A stretch of 38,320 nt of DNA from Haloferacaceae archaeon B1-Br10_E2g22 (GCA_001563795.1 LKML01000010.1:1-38320), one strand, 5' to 3'. Shown: positions 17,387-24,876, numbered from the stretch's first letter. A program made the numbers and translations. Notes: generated by a model from the letters alone, not told the origin.

Positions 17387-18199
17387 ATGCTGACAAAGCG
17401 CATCATCCCGTGTATCGACGTCGATCTCGACGACGACGGCAACGCCGCGGTGTACACTGGAGTCAACTTCGAGGATCTCAAATACACCGGCGATCCTGTT
17501 GAGATGGCGAAAGCCTACAACGACGCTGGTGCTGATGAGTTCGTCTTTCTGGATATCACTGCCAGCGCAGAGGGCCGAGAAACAATGCTCGAGACCGTCT
17601 CAGCGGTCGCCGATGAGTGTTTCATTCCACTCACAGTCGGTGGTGGGATTCGAACAAAAGAGGATATTAAAGAGACACTGCGGGCGGGCGCAGACAAAGT
17701 CTCGATTAACACCGCTGCACTCCAGCGGCCCGAACTCATCACCGAGGGCGCAGCGGCCTTCGGCAGCCAGTGTATCGTCATCTCGGTCGACGCACGCCGA
17801 CGGTACGACGACGAAGGTGAATACTACAGTAGCGTCGACGGCGAAGAGTGCTGGTTCGAGTGTACGATCAAAGGTGGTCGCGAAGGCACTGGACGGGATG
17901 TCGTCGAGTGGGCAATCGAGGCCGAAGAACGCGGTGCAGGCGAGCTGTTTGTCAACTCGATTGATACGGACGGCACCAAAAACGGCTACGACATACCGCT
18001 GACGAAAGCCGTCTGTGAGAACGTCTCGACGCCCGTGATTGCCTCTTCGGGCTGTGGATCGCCCGATCATATGGCCGAGGTGTTCACCGAAGCCGGTGCG
18101 GACGCAGGACTTGCAGCCTCGATTTTCCACTTTGATGAGTACTCGATTCAGGAGACTAAACAACAACTTCGCGAGGCTGGAATCGAAGTCAGGCTATAA
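17387..18199 (+). CDS. hisF: Imidazole glycerol phosphate synthase cyclase subunit
   Basis: The protein has 270 residues and the (beta/alpha)8 fold of HisF. It begins [13 protein letters not shown], with the first catalytic Asp at 11; the second is in VISVDARR (Asp135). Phosphate-binding loops VGGGIRT (84-90) and [10 protein letters not shown] are present, as is the [13 protein letters not shown] motif. It cyclises PRFAR with ammonia from HisH to give imidazole glycerol phosphate and AICAR in histidine synthesis. The region around residues 139-165 ([21 protein letters not shown]) is longer and more acidic than in bacterial HisF, as is usual for haloarchaea. No other his gene is nearby. Confidence 0.97.
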   Translation: MLTKRIIPCIDVDLDDDGNAAVYTGVNFEDLKYTGDPVEMAKAYNDAGADEFVFLDITASAEGRETMLETVSAVADECFIPLTVGGGIRTKEDIKETLRAGADKVSINTAALQRPELITEGAAAFGSQCIVISVDARRRYDDEGEYYSSVDGEECWFECTIKGGREGTGRDVVEWAIEAEERGAGELFVNSIDTDGTKNGYDIPLTKAVCENVSTPVIASSGCGSPDHMAEVFTEAGADAGLAASIFHFDEYSIQETKQQLREAGIEVRL

Positions 18200-18271
18200 C
18201 GTATTGGGTTTTGAGACGTTGGTTGTTGGAATGTTTCCGGTACTATTTCGATGGTTGTTCGGCTGTAGGAA

Positions 18272-18544
18272 ATGACAACGGACTTTACCTCGTGTGCCAA
18301 TCATAGCGGTGTGTCCCCCCGCAGCTACCCCCACCCTTCCACCATTGAACCGCTGTTGTTGTCACTCAAAGATACGGCCGCAGTCTCTTCGGTGTCTATC
18401 GTCTTTGAGGGCCAGACGACGACGACCGCCGAGGGTCGCCAAGAGTATACTGTCTCTCTGACTGAACTGCCGCCCGACGAACGGATGACACACTGGCTGA
18501 CTGTCGACGCTGAGACTGTCGTCTCACTCGAGAAAAGGCGATAG
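18272..18544 (+). CDS. Small haloarchaeal protein, DUF7511-like
   Basis: The protein has 90 residues and is soluble. After a variable N-terminus it reads VSIVFEGQT, an insert, and then THWLTVDAETVVSLEKRR. The closing pattern of a Trp-containing hydrophobic strand, VDAE, V-x-L, E-x-R resembles the short haloarchaeal DUF7511 domain. No function is known for that family. A TATA-like ACTATTTCG about 28 nt before the ATG suggests a leaderless transcript. The family call is tentative; the ORF itself is supported by its spacing and acidic composition. Confidence 0.55.
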   Translation: MTTDFTSCANHSGVSPRSYPHPSTIEPLLLSLKDTAAVSSVSIVFEGQTTTTAEGRQEYTVSLTELPPDERMTHWLTVDAETVVSLEKRR

Positions 18545-18580
18545 CAATCCTCTGGTCGGTTTCGACGAGCCGAGTGTCGA

Positions 18581-18865
18581 TCAGACCGCAGCCCTGAACG
18601 ATTCAACGAAGCTGTCTGTTTTCGTTCGGACTCCTTGAGCGGCTTCCGCAAGTGCATCAAGCGGATCAAGACCGCCGTCAGTTGTAATCGCAAGCACAGG
18701 GTCGGTTTGCCCACCGGACTGTTCGGGATTCATATCGTAGGTTGCCGCCGAGACGCCGGCGGTGTTCAGGAGTTCGCCCTTGAGGACATTCATGAACGTG
18801 TGATCCTCGCCAGCGATCTCGATGCGGAGTTCCTCGTCTGTTTTCTCAATAACCCGCAGTTCCAT
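18581..18865 (-). CDS. rpoL: DNA-directed RNA polymerase subunit L (Rpo11)
   Basis: The protein has 94 residues, the normal size for RpoL/Rpo11, which pairs with Rpo3 in the assembly platform of RNA polymerase. It reads [20 protein letters not shown], then [15 protein letters not shown], the family's most conserved segment, and ends in a helix containing [13 protein letters not shown]. The ATG at 18865 gives the expected N-terminus; a longer frame to 18916 is rejected. It is convergent with the small gene before it and is transcribed away from tatA. Confidence 0.95.
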   Translation of the reverse strand: MELRVIEKTDEELRIEIAGEDHTFMNVLKGELLNTAGVSAATYDMNPEQSGGQTDPVLAITTDGGLDPLDALAEAAQGVRTKTDSFVESFRAAV

Positions 18866-19016
18866 ACAGAGCCATTGGCTGTGTGTTGTTTCAGTGTTTC
18901 GTTGTGCTATGCACATAGACAGACACTATCCGATACTCACATACATGCTCAACGTAGCATAGCTGGTACATACGGACACGGCAAACGTCGTCTCAACAGA
19001 CCACAGGGAGCAAAAA

Positions 19017-19026
19017 GCATATAATA
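19017..19026 (+). promoter_or_regulatory. tatA promoter TATA box
   Basis: The sequence GCATATAATA is a good archaeal TATA element about 28-35 nt upstream of the tatA ATG at 19052, which would give a nearly leaderless mRNA. Confidence 0.55.
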
Positions 19027-19051
19027 ACGACTGGGTTATTGGTTTGTAGAC

Positions 19052-19363
19052 ATGGTCGATCTACTGCCACTGTTCGGTCCAGTCGGACCGGAGATGCTCA
19101 TTATCCTGCTCGTGTTAGTGCTCTTGTTCGGTGCGAACAAGATCCCAAAACTCGCCCGCTCGACCGGCCAAGCAATGGGTGAGTTCAAAAAAGGCCGCGA
19201 AGAGATCGAAGAGGAACTCGAGGAAATCAGTGATCCGAGTACCGGCAGCACCGGCAGCTCTGGCAGTTCGACAAGCGACCCCGAACCAATCGTCGACGAA
19301 GACGACGAAGCCAAAACCACAGCTGAATCAGAAACCGAAGCTGAATCCGAAAACTGGTCGTAA
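19052..19363 (+). CDS. tatA: Sec-independent protein translocase TatA
   Basis: The protein has 103 residues. One transmembrane helix (about 12-28, PEMLIILLVLVLLFGANKIP) is followed by the typical amphipathic helix KIPKLARSTGQAMGEFKKG and a charged, low-complexity tail rich in Ser, Gly and Glu. The FGxxKIPxLA hinge is the TatA/E hallmark. TatA oligomers form the pore through which folded proteins cross the membrane; Tat is the main export route in haloarchaea. It stands alone with its own promoter. A T-rich stretch (TATTTTTGTGG) just after the stop may end transcription before the tRNA gene. Confidence 0.94.
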   Translation: MVDLLPLFGPVGPEMLIILLVLVLLFGANKIPKLARSTGQAMGEFKKGREEIEEELEEISDPSTGSTGSSGSSTSDPEPIVDEDDEAKTTAESETEAESENWS

Positions 19364-19399
19364 CTCCGTTTGTCGGCTATTTTTGTGGTACTGCATAGC

Positions 19400-19472
19400 G
19401 GGCACGTGGCCTAGTGGACAAGGCGAGTGGTTCCTAACCGCTCGATCGTGGGTTCGAATCCCATCGTGCCCG
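19400..19472 (+). tRNA. tRNA-Arg (anticodon CCT)
   Basis: The 73 nt fold into a standard cloverleaf. The acceptor is GGGCACG paired with CGTGCCC, plus discriminator G. The D arm GCC-TAGTGGACAA-GGC, anticodon arm AGTGG-TTCCTAA-CCGCT with anticodon CCT, a 5-nt variable loop and T arm GTGGG-TTCGAAT-CCCAT all fit. It decodes AGG. There is no intron and no encoded CCA. Confidence 0.97.
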
Positions 19473-19501
19473 TTGTCTCCGCACTGTGAGGGTGAGACGA
19501 T

Positions 19502-20112
19502 TCACAGTTCGGCGCGCTGTCTGTCCCACGCCGTCGAGCGGTCAATACTGTTGAACGCCGACTCGAGGCTATTGAACTCACTGATCACCGCGGCTGCTTT
19601 GGTTCGTGAGGCTGCAGTCTCGCGTTTGAGCCGCAGATACTCCGGTGATTGCTCGAGCCTTCGGGTGCTGTATTCGGCCTCCAACAGCGCGAGCTTCGAG
19701 AGCTTTCGAAACAGCAGACGGACAGTCTGGTCGTGCTCGCTGGCGAGACACTGTTGGGCTACGGTCTCGGTCTGTGTGTCTTTGCGTACTGGTTTACACA
19801 GGTAATCGTCGAACGGCAACTCGAGGCTGTCGAAGCCTGGATCAACAGCGGTGGTCATGACCACTCGACAGTCATACTCGCTGGCCCGAACCTGCTGGAG
19901 GACGGCTCTCCGGAGACGTTCAGCATCCGTCTGTCGAGCAACATGACATCGACCGTCTGATCAAGCATCTCAGTGGCTTGGGTGCCGCTGTATGCAGTTC
20001 GAGTCGTGTACTCAGCAGCAAGCTGCTGTTGATACATATCCGCTAACTCACGGTCGTCGACAATGAGAACCGATTGTGGGTCGGTGTGTGACTGTATGCA
20101 GTCCATTTCCAA
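19502..20112 (-). pseudogene. HalX-type response regulator with a frameshift
   Basis: Two minus-strand frames together make one gene. The first (start 20112 or 20106) encodes a receiver domain: SVLIVDDRELADMY with Asp19 and Asp20, then DVMLLDRRM with the phospho-acceptor Asp60, up to NVSGE. The second, from about 19905, reads AVLQQVRASEYDCRVVMTTAVDP, continues to PFDDYLCKPV with the conserved Lys, and ends in the helical HalX domain. Inserting one G after GGAGAG near 19905 joins them into a normal receiver. HalX regulators act downstream of haloarchaeal sensor kinases. Either the gene is inactive or the base was lost in sequencing. It lies 29 bp from tRNA-Arg. Confidence 0.85.
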
Positions 20113-20269
20113 TTCGTGACTCTTATTGGCTCAAAAGAAACTGTTCAGCATGGTTGTTTTGACTTTAAAGAAAAACTGATGTAAAAATCCGAATATTGCT
20201 TTGTTTGTCAAATAGTTCTTGGTTCTTTTGAGAGACAAACATATCCGTCTGCTCGGCCGACACCAGCCA

Positions 20270-21004
20270 ATGGTAGCGGGATTTGATATCACGACGGCAT
20301 CTACCGAAGCCCTCCGTGAGCAGCGCCAGTCGTTACTCGAGGCAGTCGAATCACACGCCGGCGAGATTGCCCGCGAACTCGCACTGTTGGAAGGCGGCGA
20401 CTACGGCCGTCGAGCGTTCAGCACTGACCGCGGTGAGTGGACGGTTAAATACGAGGCTGGCCGACTCGAGTTTCTCTTATTCGAATCGAAAGCTGGAGCC
20501 AAAACGTATGTGATCTCGACCAAACAGCCACCAGAACCCGAGGCGCTCGGTACGGCACTACTCGACTATGCGGCGTTCGTCGAAGCCTACAACGCGTTCG
20601 TCGACTCGCGTGAAGGAATTCTCGAGGAGATCGAACCAACGTTTCCCGAGGTGCGTTCGACCGAGCACATTGTCGCCGACAGAGACCGAATCGTCGCAGC
20701 CATCCACGAACTCGCCACCGAAATCGCCCAGCAGTGTTATCGCTACGAGGGAATAGAGTATGGCATGTTTTCGAGAACGGTCGAGGGCACACGCTGGGAA
20801 CTCAAATGGGAGGCGGGCCAAGTGTCGTATCTCCGGGTTGGCGGCGAGGGTGGCATCTATCTGTTGTCGCAGTACAGCCCACCGTCGGCCCCCGACGTGC
20901 GGGCACTCGCCGGTGAACTCGAGGGGTTTGTCGCCGCGTACAACGAGTGGGTCGAGCAACTCGAAGCCGACCTCTCGACGGTTTCGTTGTCGGCCGACAG
21001 CTAA
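20270..21004 (+). CDS. Unrecognised protein made of two copies of one domain
   Basis: The protein has 244 residues, is soluble and acidic, and has no signal peptide. Residues about 13-119 and 131-236 are diverged copies of one unit. Each starts with a helix (ALREQRQSLLEAVESHAGEIAREL versus IVAAIHELATEIAQQCYRYEG) and has F-S-x-GEWTVKYEAGRLEFL versus FSRTVEGTRWELKWEAGQVSYL. Each then has a strand ending in TYVISTKQPP versus IYLLSQYSPP, and closes with FVEAYNAFV versus FVAAYNEWV. The ATG at 20270 begins MVAGFDITTA; an in-frame upstream start at 20219 is possible but weak. I know no function. The AT-rich 157 bases upstream are probably the promoter. Confidence 0.75.
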   Translation: MVAGFDITTASTEALREQRQSLLEAVESHAGEIARELALLEGGDYGRRAFSTDRGEWTVKYEAGRLEFLLFESKAGAKTYVISTKQPPEPEALGTALLDYAAFVEAYNAFVDSREGILEEIEPTFPEVRSTEHIVADRDRIVAAIHELATEIAQQCYRYEGIEYGMFSRTVEGTRWELKWEAGQVSYLRVGGEGGIYLLSQYSPPSAPDVRALAGELEGFVAAYNEWVEQLEADLSTVSLSADS

Positions 21005-21006
21005 AT

Positions 21007-21372
21007 TCAGCCAACAAGCAGCCAGGCGAGGCCGACTGCGAGGCCGCTGAGTCCGAGGTTTCCGACAGCGCTGATGACCGCATAGCCGCGCCTACCGTCT
21101 TCCCAGAGCCGAACGGTCTGAACGCTGAACGATGAGTAGGTTGTAAAGGCTCCACAGACGCCGACACCGACAAACAGCATGGCCTCACTGCCCATAGACC
21201 CGAACACGAGCAGGCCTAAAATGAAACTGCCAATGACGTTGACGAGTAGCGTTGCGGTTGGAAACGTCTCCGATTGGCCCCACCGAAGAAGCAGGTTTGC
21301 CACCGCATACCGCAGGACGGCACCGACCGCACCGCCAGTACCGACGAGATATGCTGGTTCGGCAAACGGCAT
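21007..21372 (-). CDS. crcB: Fluoride channel CrcB (second of a tandem pair)
   Basis: The protein has 121 residues and four membrane helices. CrcB/Fluc signatures are present: GTGGAVGAVLRYAVANLL, TLLVNVIGSFILGLLVFG with the pore Asn, and GVCGAFTTYSSFSVQ with the phenylalanine track. Fluc channels are dual-topology dimers that let fluoride out of the cell. The start overlaps the stop of the upstream crcB by one base (TAATG). Two adjacent genes suggest a heterodimer with fixed, opposite topologies, as in other organisms with crcB pairs. It should share the riboswitch-bearing leader upstream of the first gene. Confidence 0.93.
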   Translation of the reverse strand: MPFAEPAYLVGTGGAVGAVLRYAVANLLLRWGQSETFPTATLLVNVIGSFILGLLVFGSMGSEAMLFVGVGVCGAFTTYSSFSVQTVRLWEDGRRGYAVISAVGNLGLSGLAVGLAWLLVG

Positions 21373-21749
21373 TAGCGGCCACCTCCGTAGACGACACGTC
21401 TGGCAACAATTACGGCCACAAAGCCAGTCAGATAGCTCGCTCCAATGTATCCCACCGCGACAGTAGGTTCGACGAGGATGATATCGAGAACGAACGTGCT
21501 GTAGGTCGTAAACGACGACAAAAACCCGGTGCCAAACACGAGCCTCGAGTTGTCGGCGATTGCCGGCTCGCGGAGCGAATCATACACGAGTACTCCGAGG
21601 GCGAAACTGCCAGCGACGTTAACGATAAACGTCCCCGAGAGGCCCCCTGCGAGTAAATCAATAAAGTACCGGAGGTTCGCGCCGGCAAAGCCGCCGACGG
21701 CGACCAATAAAATCGGCTCGAGCTGTGTGAGGAGTGGTCTACATTGCAT
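21372..21749 (-). CDS. crcB: Fluoride channel CrcB (first of a tandem pair)
   Basis: The protein has 125 residues and four membrane helices. It shows GGFAGANLRYFIDLL, GTFIVNVAGSFALGVLVYD and GTGFLSSFTTYSTFVLD, the three hallmark segments of the CrcB/Fluc family. With the overlapping downstream gene it probably forms a two-subunit fluoride exporter. The ATG at 21749 lies only seven bases after the end of the predicted fluoride riboswitch (21756-21811), so fluoride binding would be expected to act on this gene pair directly. It is divergent from the tetrapyrrole operon. Confidence 0.93.
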   Translation of the reverse strand: MQCRPLLTQLEPILLVAVGGFAGANLRYFIDLLAGGLSGTFIVNVAGSFALGVLVYDSLREPAIADNSRLVFGTGFLSSFTTYSTFVLDIILVEPTVAVGYIGASYLTGFVAVIVARRVVYGGGR

Positions 21750-21755
21750 GGATGA

Positions 21756-21811
21756 CGTATACAGGAGCCATCAGCCCGGTCGGCGGTTGGATCAGGCGAG
21801 CCCCATCGCCC
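21756..21811 (-). promoter_or_regulatory. Fluoride riboswitch (crcB motif)
   Basis: Read on the minus strand, the RNA begins GGGCGAUGGGGCUCGCC, where GGCG pairs with CGCC. After the linker UGAUCC it continues AACCGCCGACCGGGCUGAU and then GGCUCCUGU. The landmarks of the crcB motif are all in order: GGCGAUG, AAC-C/U-GC, GCUGAUGG and a closing C/U-rich strand. GGGGC of the first loop can pair with GCUCC near the 3' end to make the diagnostic pseudoknot, with one G-U pair. The layout matches the crystallised Thermotoga petrophila fluoride riboswitch as I remember it. It sits in the leader of two crcB genes, the known target. The linker is longer than in bacteria. Confidence 0.85.
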
Positions 21812-21946
21812 GGTCGCACAGCGGCGACAGTCTGTTTGATCAGCAGCATGCCGACGTTCTAAGGGTTTTCATCCGTTCGACCAGCATGTCAACGGTGATA
21901 AATCACGTAGTACACGCCTCTAAACCCGGAGACTCGCTCCGAGACG

Positions 21947-21955
21947 CTTATTTTT
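21947..21955 (+). promoter_or_regulatory. Probable promoter of the tetrapyrrole operon (TATA box)
   Basis: CTTATTTTT is the best TATA-like element upstream of the precorrin-2 dehydrogenase gene. It predicts a transcript start near 21975-21981, immediately before the palindrome at 21982-22002 and leaving about 80 nt of leader before the chosen GTG at 22063. Confidence 0.45.
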
Positions 21956-21981
21956 CCGTACCACTGAGTAGGAGTATACAA

Positions 21982-22002
21982 TGGGTTGGCGTGACCAACC
22001 CA
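21982..22002. repeat. Perfect 8-bp inverted repeat at the presumed start of the tetrapyrrole mRNA
   Basis: TGGGTTGG and CCAACCCA are perfect inverted copies separated by CGTGA. They could be an operator for a dimeric regulator just downstream of the TATA box at 21947, or a stable hairpin at the 5' end of the mRNA. A 14-codon open frame (21981-22025, MGWRDQPTDRLHDL) begins at its edge. Confidence 0.6.
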
Positions 22003-22062
22003 CCGATCGACTACACGACCTGTGAGAAAGCTGATCTGTATCAACCCACACCCTACCTATCC

Positions 22063-22731
22063 GTGATTCCACTATACCACGATTTTAGCGACGAGACGGT
22101 GTTAGTCTTCGGCGGCGGTAGCGTCGGCGCTCGCAAAGCCCGCCGCTTTGTCAGCCAAACGCGGGTCGTCGTCATCTCGCCGGCGTTCGACGACCAGTTT
22201 GACGACCCCGAACTGTCGGCTGTCGAGCCGATCCGCGCCGCCCCCTCGCCTGAGGCGGTCGCCGAGTGGATCGACCGGTTCGAACCCGCGTTAGTCGTTG
22301 CTGCAACCGACAACACCGAACTCAATGCAGCCCTCGAGCAGGCTGCCAGCGACCGATCGATCCTCATCAACCGTACCGATCAATCTGGCGAGCGTGCTGT
22401 CGGCAGCGTCGTGGTACCGGCGACCGTCCAGGATGGCCCCGTTTCGGTGGCAGTCTCGACTGGCGCGAAGAGTCCGGCACTTTCGCGGTATCTCCGCCAG
22501 CAGATCGAACGCGAGATTGAACATGCCGGTGAGATGGCCGAACTGACTGCTGAGCTGCGATCGGAGCTACAATCCACCGATCGTTCGCCAGCCAATCGCC
22601 GTGCAGCAGTCCGATCAGTTGTCCGTTCGCCAGACGTTTGGAAGGCTTTACATACGGGTGCTACAAAGGCCTCAAAAGAGGCAGAACGCCTAATGGCACT
22701 CGAAGTAGACGACATGGATGGTGATCGCTGA
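22063..22731 (+). CDS. Precorrin-2 dehydrogenase / siroheme-heme branch protein
   Basis: The protein has 223 residues. It starts IPLYHDFSDETVLVFGGGSVGARKARRF, with an NAD-binding Rossmann loop at 17-26, then VVAATDNTELN, INRTDQSGERAVGSVVVPA, and VAVSTGAKSPALSRYLRQQIE, the family's substrate-region signature. It oxidises precorrin-2 to sirohydrochlorin (SirC/Met8 family without the SUMT domain). I chose GTG at 22063 because homologs start just before IPLYHDF; in-frame earlier starts (for example GTG 21991 or ATG 21886) add unsupported sequence. It overlaps hemA by one base, so both steps of tetrapyrrole synthesis are coupled. Confidence 0.9.
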   Translation: MIPLYHDFSDETVLVFGGGSVGARKARRFVSQTRVVVISPAFDDQFDDPELSAVEPIRAAPSPEAVAEWIDRFEPALVVAATDNTELNAALEQAASDRSILINRTDQSGERAVGSVVVPATVQDGPVSVAVSTGAKSPALSRYLRQQIEREIEHAGEMAELTAELRSELQSTDRSPANRRAAVRSVVRSPDVWKALHTGATKASKEAERLMALEVDDMDGDR

Positions 22732-24128
22732 TGATGCAGATCGGTGTCATCACGGGACTCAGTGTCTCGCATACAACTGCGAGTGTCGATGAGATCGAAC
22801 TCGCGAGTTGCGAGACCGTTGACGACCGCGTCAGCGAGTTGCTGACAAAGCCGGGCGTCTCCGAAGCGTTTGCGCTCCAGACCTGCAATCGTTCGGAGGC
22901 CTATGTCGTCACCGACCGCGCCGACCAGGGGCGGGCCGCACTCACCGATATCGTCACTGATGTCCGCGAGGGTGCGGTCGAACACATGGATCACGAGGCG
23001 AGCCTGCGGCATCTTATGCGGGTGGCCGCGGGCCTCGAGTCGCTCGTACTCGGCGAAGACCAGATCATCGGGCAGTTCAAAACTGCCGTCGAGGCCTCAC
23101 GGTCGGCCGGCGGTATCGGCCCGCTGTTAGAAGATGCGATTATGAAGGCGGTTCACGTCGGCGAGCGTGCCCGCACCGAAACAGAAATTAACGAGGGCGT
23201 GGTCTCGCTGGGCTCAGCAGCCGTCGAACTTGCCAGCCAAGAGACCGACCTCGAGGGAGCGACCGCACTGGTCGTCGGTGCCGGCGAAATGGGTTCGCTG
23301 GCGGCCAAATCACTTGTGTCCGCCGGTGTTGATCGCATCTTGGTCGCCAACCGGACGATCCCACATGCGACCCATATCGCCGAGACAATCGATGTCGAGG
23401 CGACAGCTATCGGGCTGGATGCGGCACCGGCCGCAGCCGAAACTGCCGCGGTAGTCATTGCCGCGACCGGCAGCCCCGAGTACGTCCTCGAGACCGATGC
23501 GCTCGCTGCGGTCGGCGAGACGATCTGTATCGATCTTGCCCAGCCACGGGATATCGATCCCGCGGCCGCCGACGTCGACGGCGTTGCGGTCTACGATATC
23601 GATGCCTTAGAGTCAGTTACCGAGTCGACCCACCGCCGACGCGAGGCCGCCGCTCGAGCCGTCGAGGCGATGATCGACGAAGAGTTCGACCGCCTGACGG
23701 CCCTTTTTAAACGCAAACGCGCAGACGAGGCGATTAGCTCGATGTACGAGAGCGCCGAGCGGGTCAAAAACCGCGAGGTAGCCACCGCCTTCGCCAAACT
23801 CGATGCTCGCGGCGAACTTACCGACGACCAGCGAGAGGTTATCGAGTCGTTGGCCGACTCGTTGGTGAGTCAGTTGCTTTCAGCACCGACCAAGAGTCTG
23901 CGCGATGCGGCCGCCGAAGACGACTGGACGACGATTCAGACCGCCATGCAGCTTTTCAACCCGGAGTTCGGCGGCGAGCTGCCGTCAAACACTGACTCGA
24001 GTGGATCTACCGACCGTACCCCGTCCGATTCGGCTGGACGCCCCAAAGACCGCTCAGACGAACTGCCGGATGGCGTCTCTCACGATGAACTCCCGGCGGA
24101 TGTACTCGAGCAGCTCTCGAGTGAGTAA
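22731..24128 (+). CDS. hemA: Glutamyl-tRNA reductase
   Basis: The protein has 465 residues. Catalytic Cys52 lies in LQTCNRSEAY; MRVAAGLESLVLGEDQIIGQ follows near 96, and the NADPH-binding GAGEMG is at 183-188. The dimerisation helices include RREAAARAVEAMIDEEFDRL and end near 405, followed by an acidic haloarchaeal tail of about 55 residues (NTDSSGSTDRTPSDSAGR and so on). It reduces glutamyl-tRNA to glutamate-1-semialdehyde, the committed step of tetrapyrrole synthesis. Two adjacent ATGs at 22731 and 22734 are possible starts; the first overlaps the preceding stop. Confidence 0.97.
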   Translation: MMQIGVITGLSVSHTTASVDEIELASCETVDDRVSELLTKPGVSEAFALQTCNRSEAYVVTDRADQGRAALTDIVTDVREGAVEHMDHEASLRHLMRVAAGLESLVLGEDQIIGQFKTAVEASRSAGGIGPLLEDAIMKAVHVGERARTETEINEGVVSLGSAAVELASQETDLEGATALVVGAGEMGSLAAKSLVSAGVDRILVANRTIPHATHIAETIDVEATAIGLDAAPAAAETAAVVIAATGSPEYVLETDALAAVGETICIDLAQPRDIDPAAADVDGVAVYDIDALESVTESTHRRREAAARAVEAMIDEEFDRLTALFKRKRADEAISSMYESAERVKNREVATAFAKLDARGELTDDQREVIESLADSLVSQLLSAPTKSLRDAAAEDDWTTIQTAMQLFNPEFGGELPSNTDSSGSTDRTPSDSAGRPKDRSDELPDGVSHDELPADVLEQLSSE

Positions 24129-24173
24129 CCAATCAACACCAACTGTTATTGAGCCGGCGGTCGATTACCCTAT

Positions 24174-24443
24174 ATGACACTTACAGCTGACGAAGTCGAC
24201 GAACAGCTCCCGGCCGCCTGGGATCGCAAAGGTGACGAAATCGTCCGAACTTACGAGTTTGATGATTATCTCGCGGGCGTGGAGTTCGTCCGTGATATCG
24301 CTGCAATCGCCGATGAGGAGTTTCATCACCCAGAAATCAGTGTTGGGTTTCGGTCTGTCGAGGTTCGATTGACCAACCACGAGGCCGGCGGCATCACCGA
24401 GATCGATCTCGAGATGGCCGCACAGTTCGACGACGAGTTCTGA
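24174..24443 (+). CDS. Pterin-4a-carbinolamine dehydratase-like protein
   Basis: The protein has 89 residues. The family motif is complete: EFHHPEISVGFRSVEVRLTNHEAGGITEID, with HHP at 51-53, His69 and Asp78, followed by MAAQFDD. The enzyme dehydrates 4a-hydroxypterins after aromatic amino-acid hydroxylation; in haloarchaea related proteins may instead serve molybdopterin-type pterins, which the sequence cannot decide. The stop overlaps the ATG of the next gene by one base, giving a two-gene operon. The 45 bases before it, after hemA, are short enough for read-through. Confidence 0.93.
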   Translation: MTLTADEVDEQLPAAWDRKGDEIVRTYEFDDYLAGVEFVRDIAAIADEEFHHPEISVGFRSVEVRLTNHEAGGITEIDLEMAAQFDDEF

Positions 24444-24811
24444 TGGCAGCCTACGTCTTTCGGATCGAGTTCCGACTCGATCCGACGGACGTCCGGGTCG
24501 ATCCCAACCGCTTTGAGACGGTTCTCCGCGTGCCTGCCGTCTCGCCAGGCGAAGAAGGATGGCTGTTTTTCCAGCACAACTGCTGGAGAGGGAATACAAA
24601 CAACGAGCCATACCTCCGCGAGCGGTTCGAAACTGCCCTGGGCGTTCCGGTCAGTTCGGTGGCGTTTCGAGAACTCGAGACAGACCGAACGTATCTCTCG
24701 GCGCTCAAAACTGCGATTGCCGAGGATCTGGGTCGGTTCAACGCCGAGTCGGCCGAGGACGTCCTTCATGCCTATCTGGGCAGTTCGATCCACGTCCGGT
24801 CGCCCGACTAA
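24443..24811 (+). CDS. LWR-salt family protein
   Basis: The protein has 122 residues. It begins AAYVFRIEFRLDP, has WLFFQHNCWRG near residues 40-50 and ends AYLGSSIHVRSPD. The family name comes from an LWRG motif at this place; here the Leu is Cys (CWRG). The protein is a small, acidic, soluble haloarchaeal protein of unknown function. It is translationally coupled to the pterin dehydratase gene. Confidence 0.8.
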   Translation: MAAYVFRIEFRLDPTDVRVDPNRFETVLRVPAVSPGEEGWLFFQHNCWRGNTNNEPYLRERFETALGVPVSSVAFRELETDRTYLSALKTAIAEDLGRFNAESAEDVLHAYLGSSIHVRSPD

Positions 24812-24876
24812 CCAGCTGTCAATCGGTTTGTTGCTTCGTAACAAACATATGGCCAGGACACATACATACTCGTTCG

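Noticed and set aside
19473-19501. Possible integration site at the 3' end of tRNA-Arg
   Set aside because: No integrase gene or direct repeat of the tRNA end is visible in the window; the neighbour is an ordinary chromosomal regulator gene.
21529-22062. Long N-terminal extension of the precorrin-2 dehydrogenase frame
   Set aside because: It runs through the antisense of crcB, the riboswitch and the promoter region, and homologs start at IPLYHDF.
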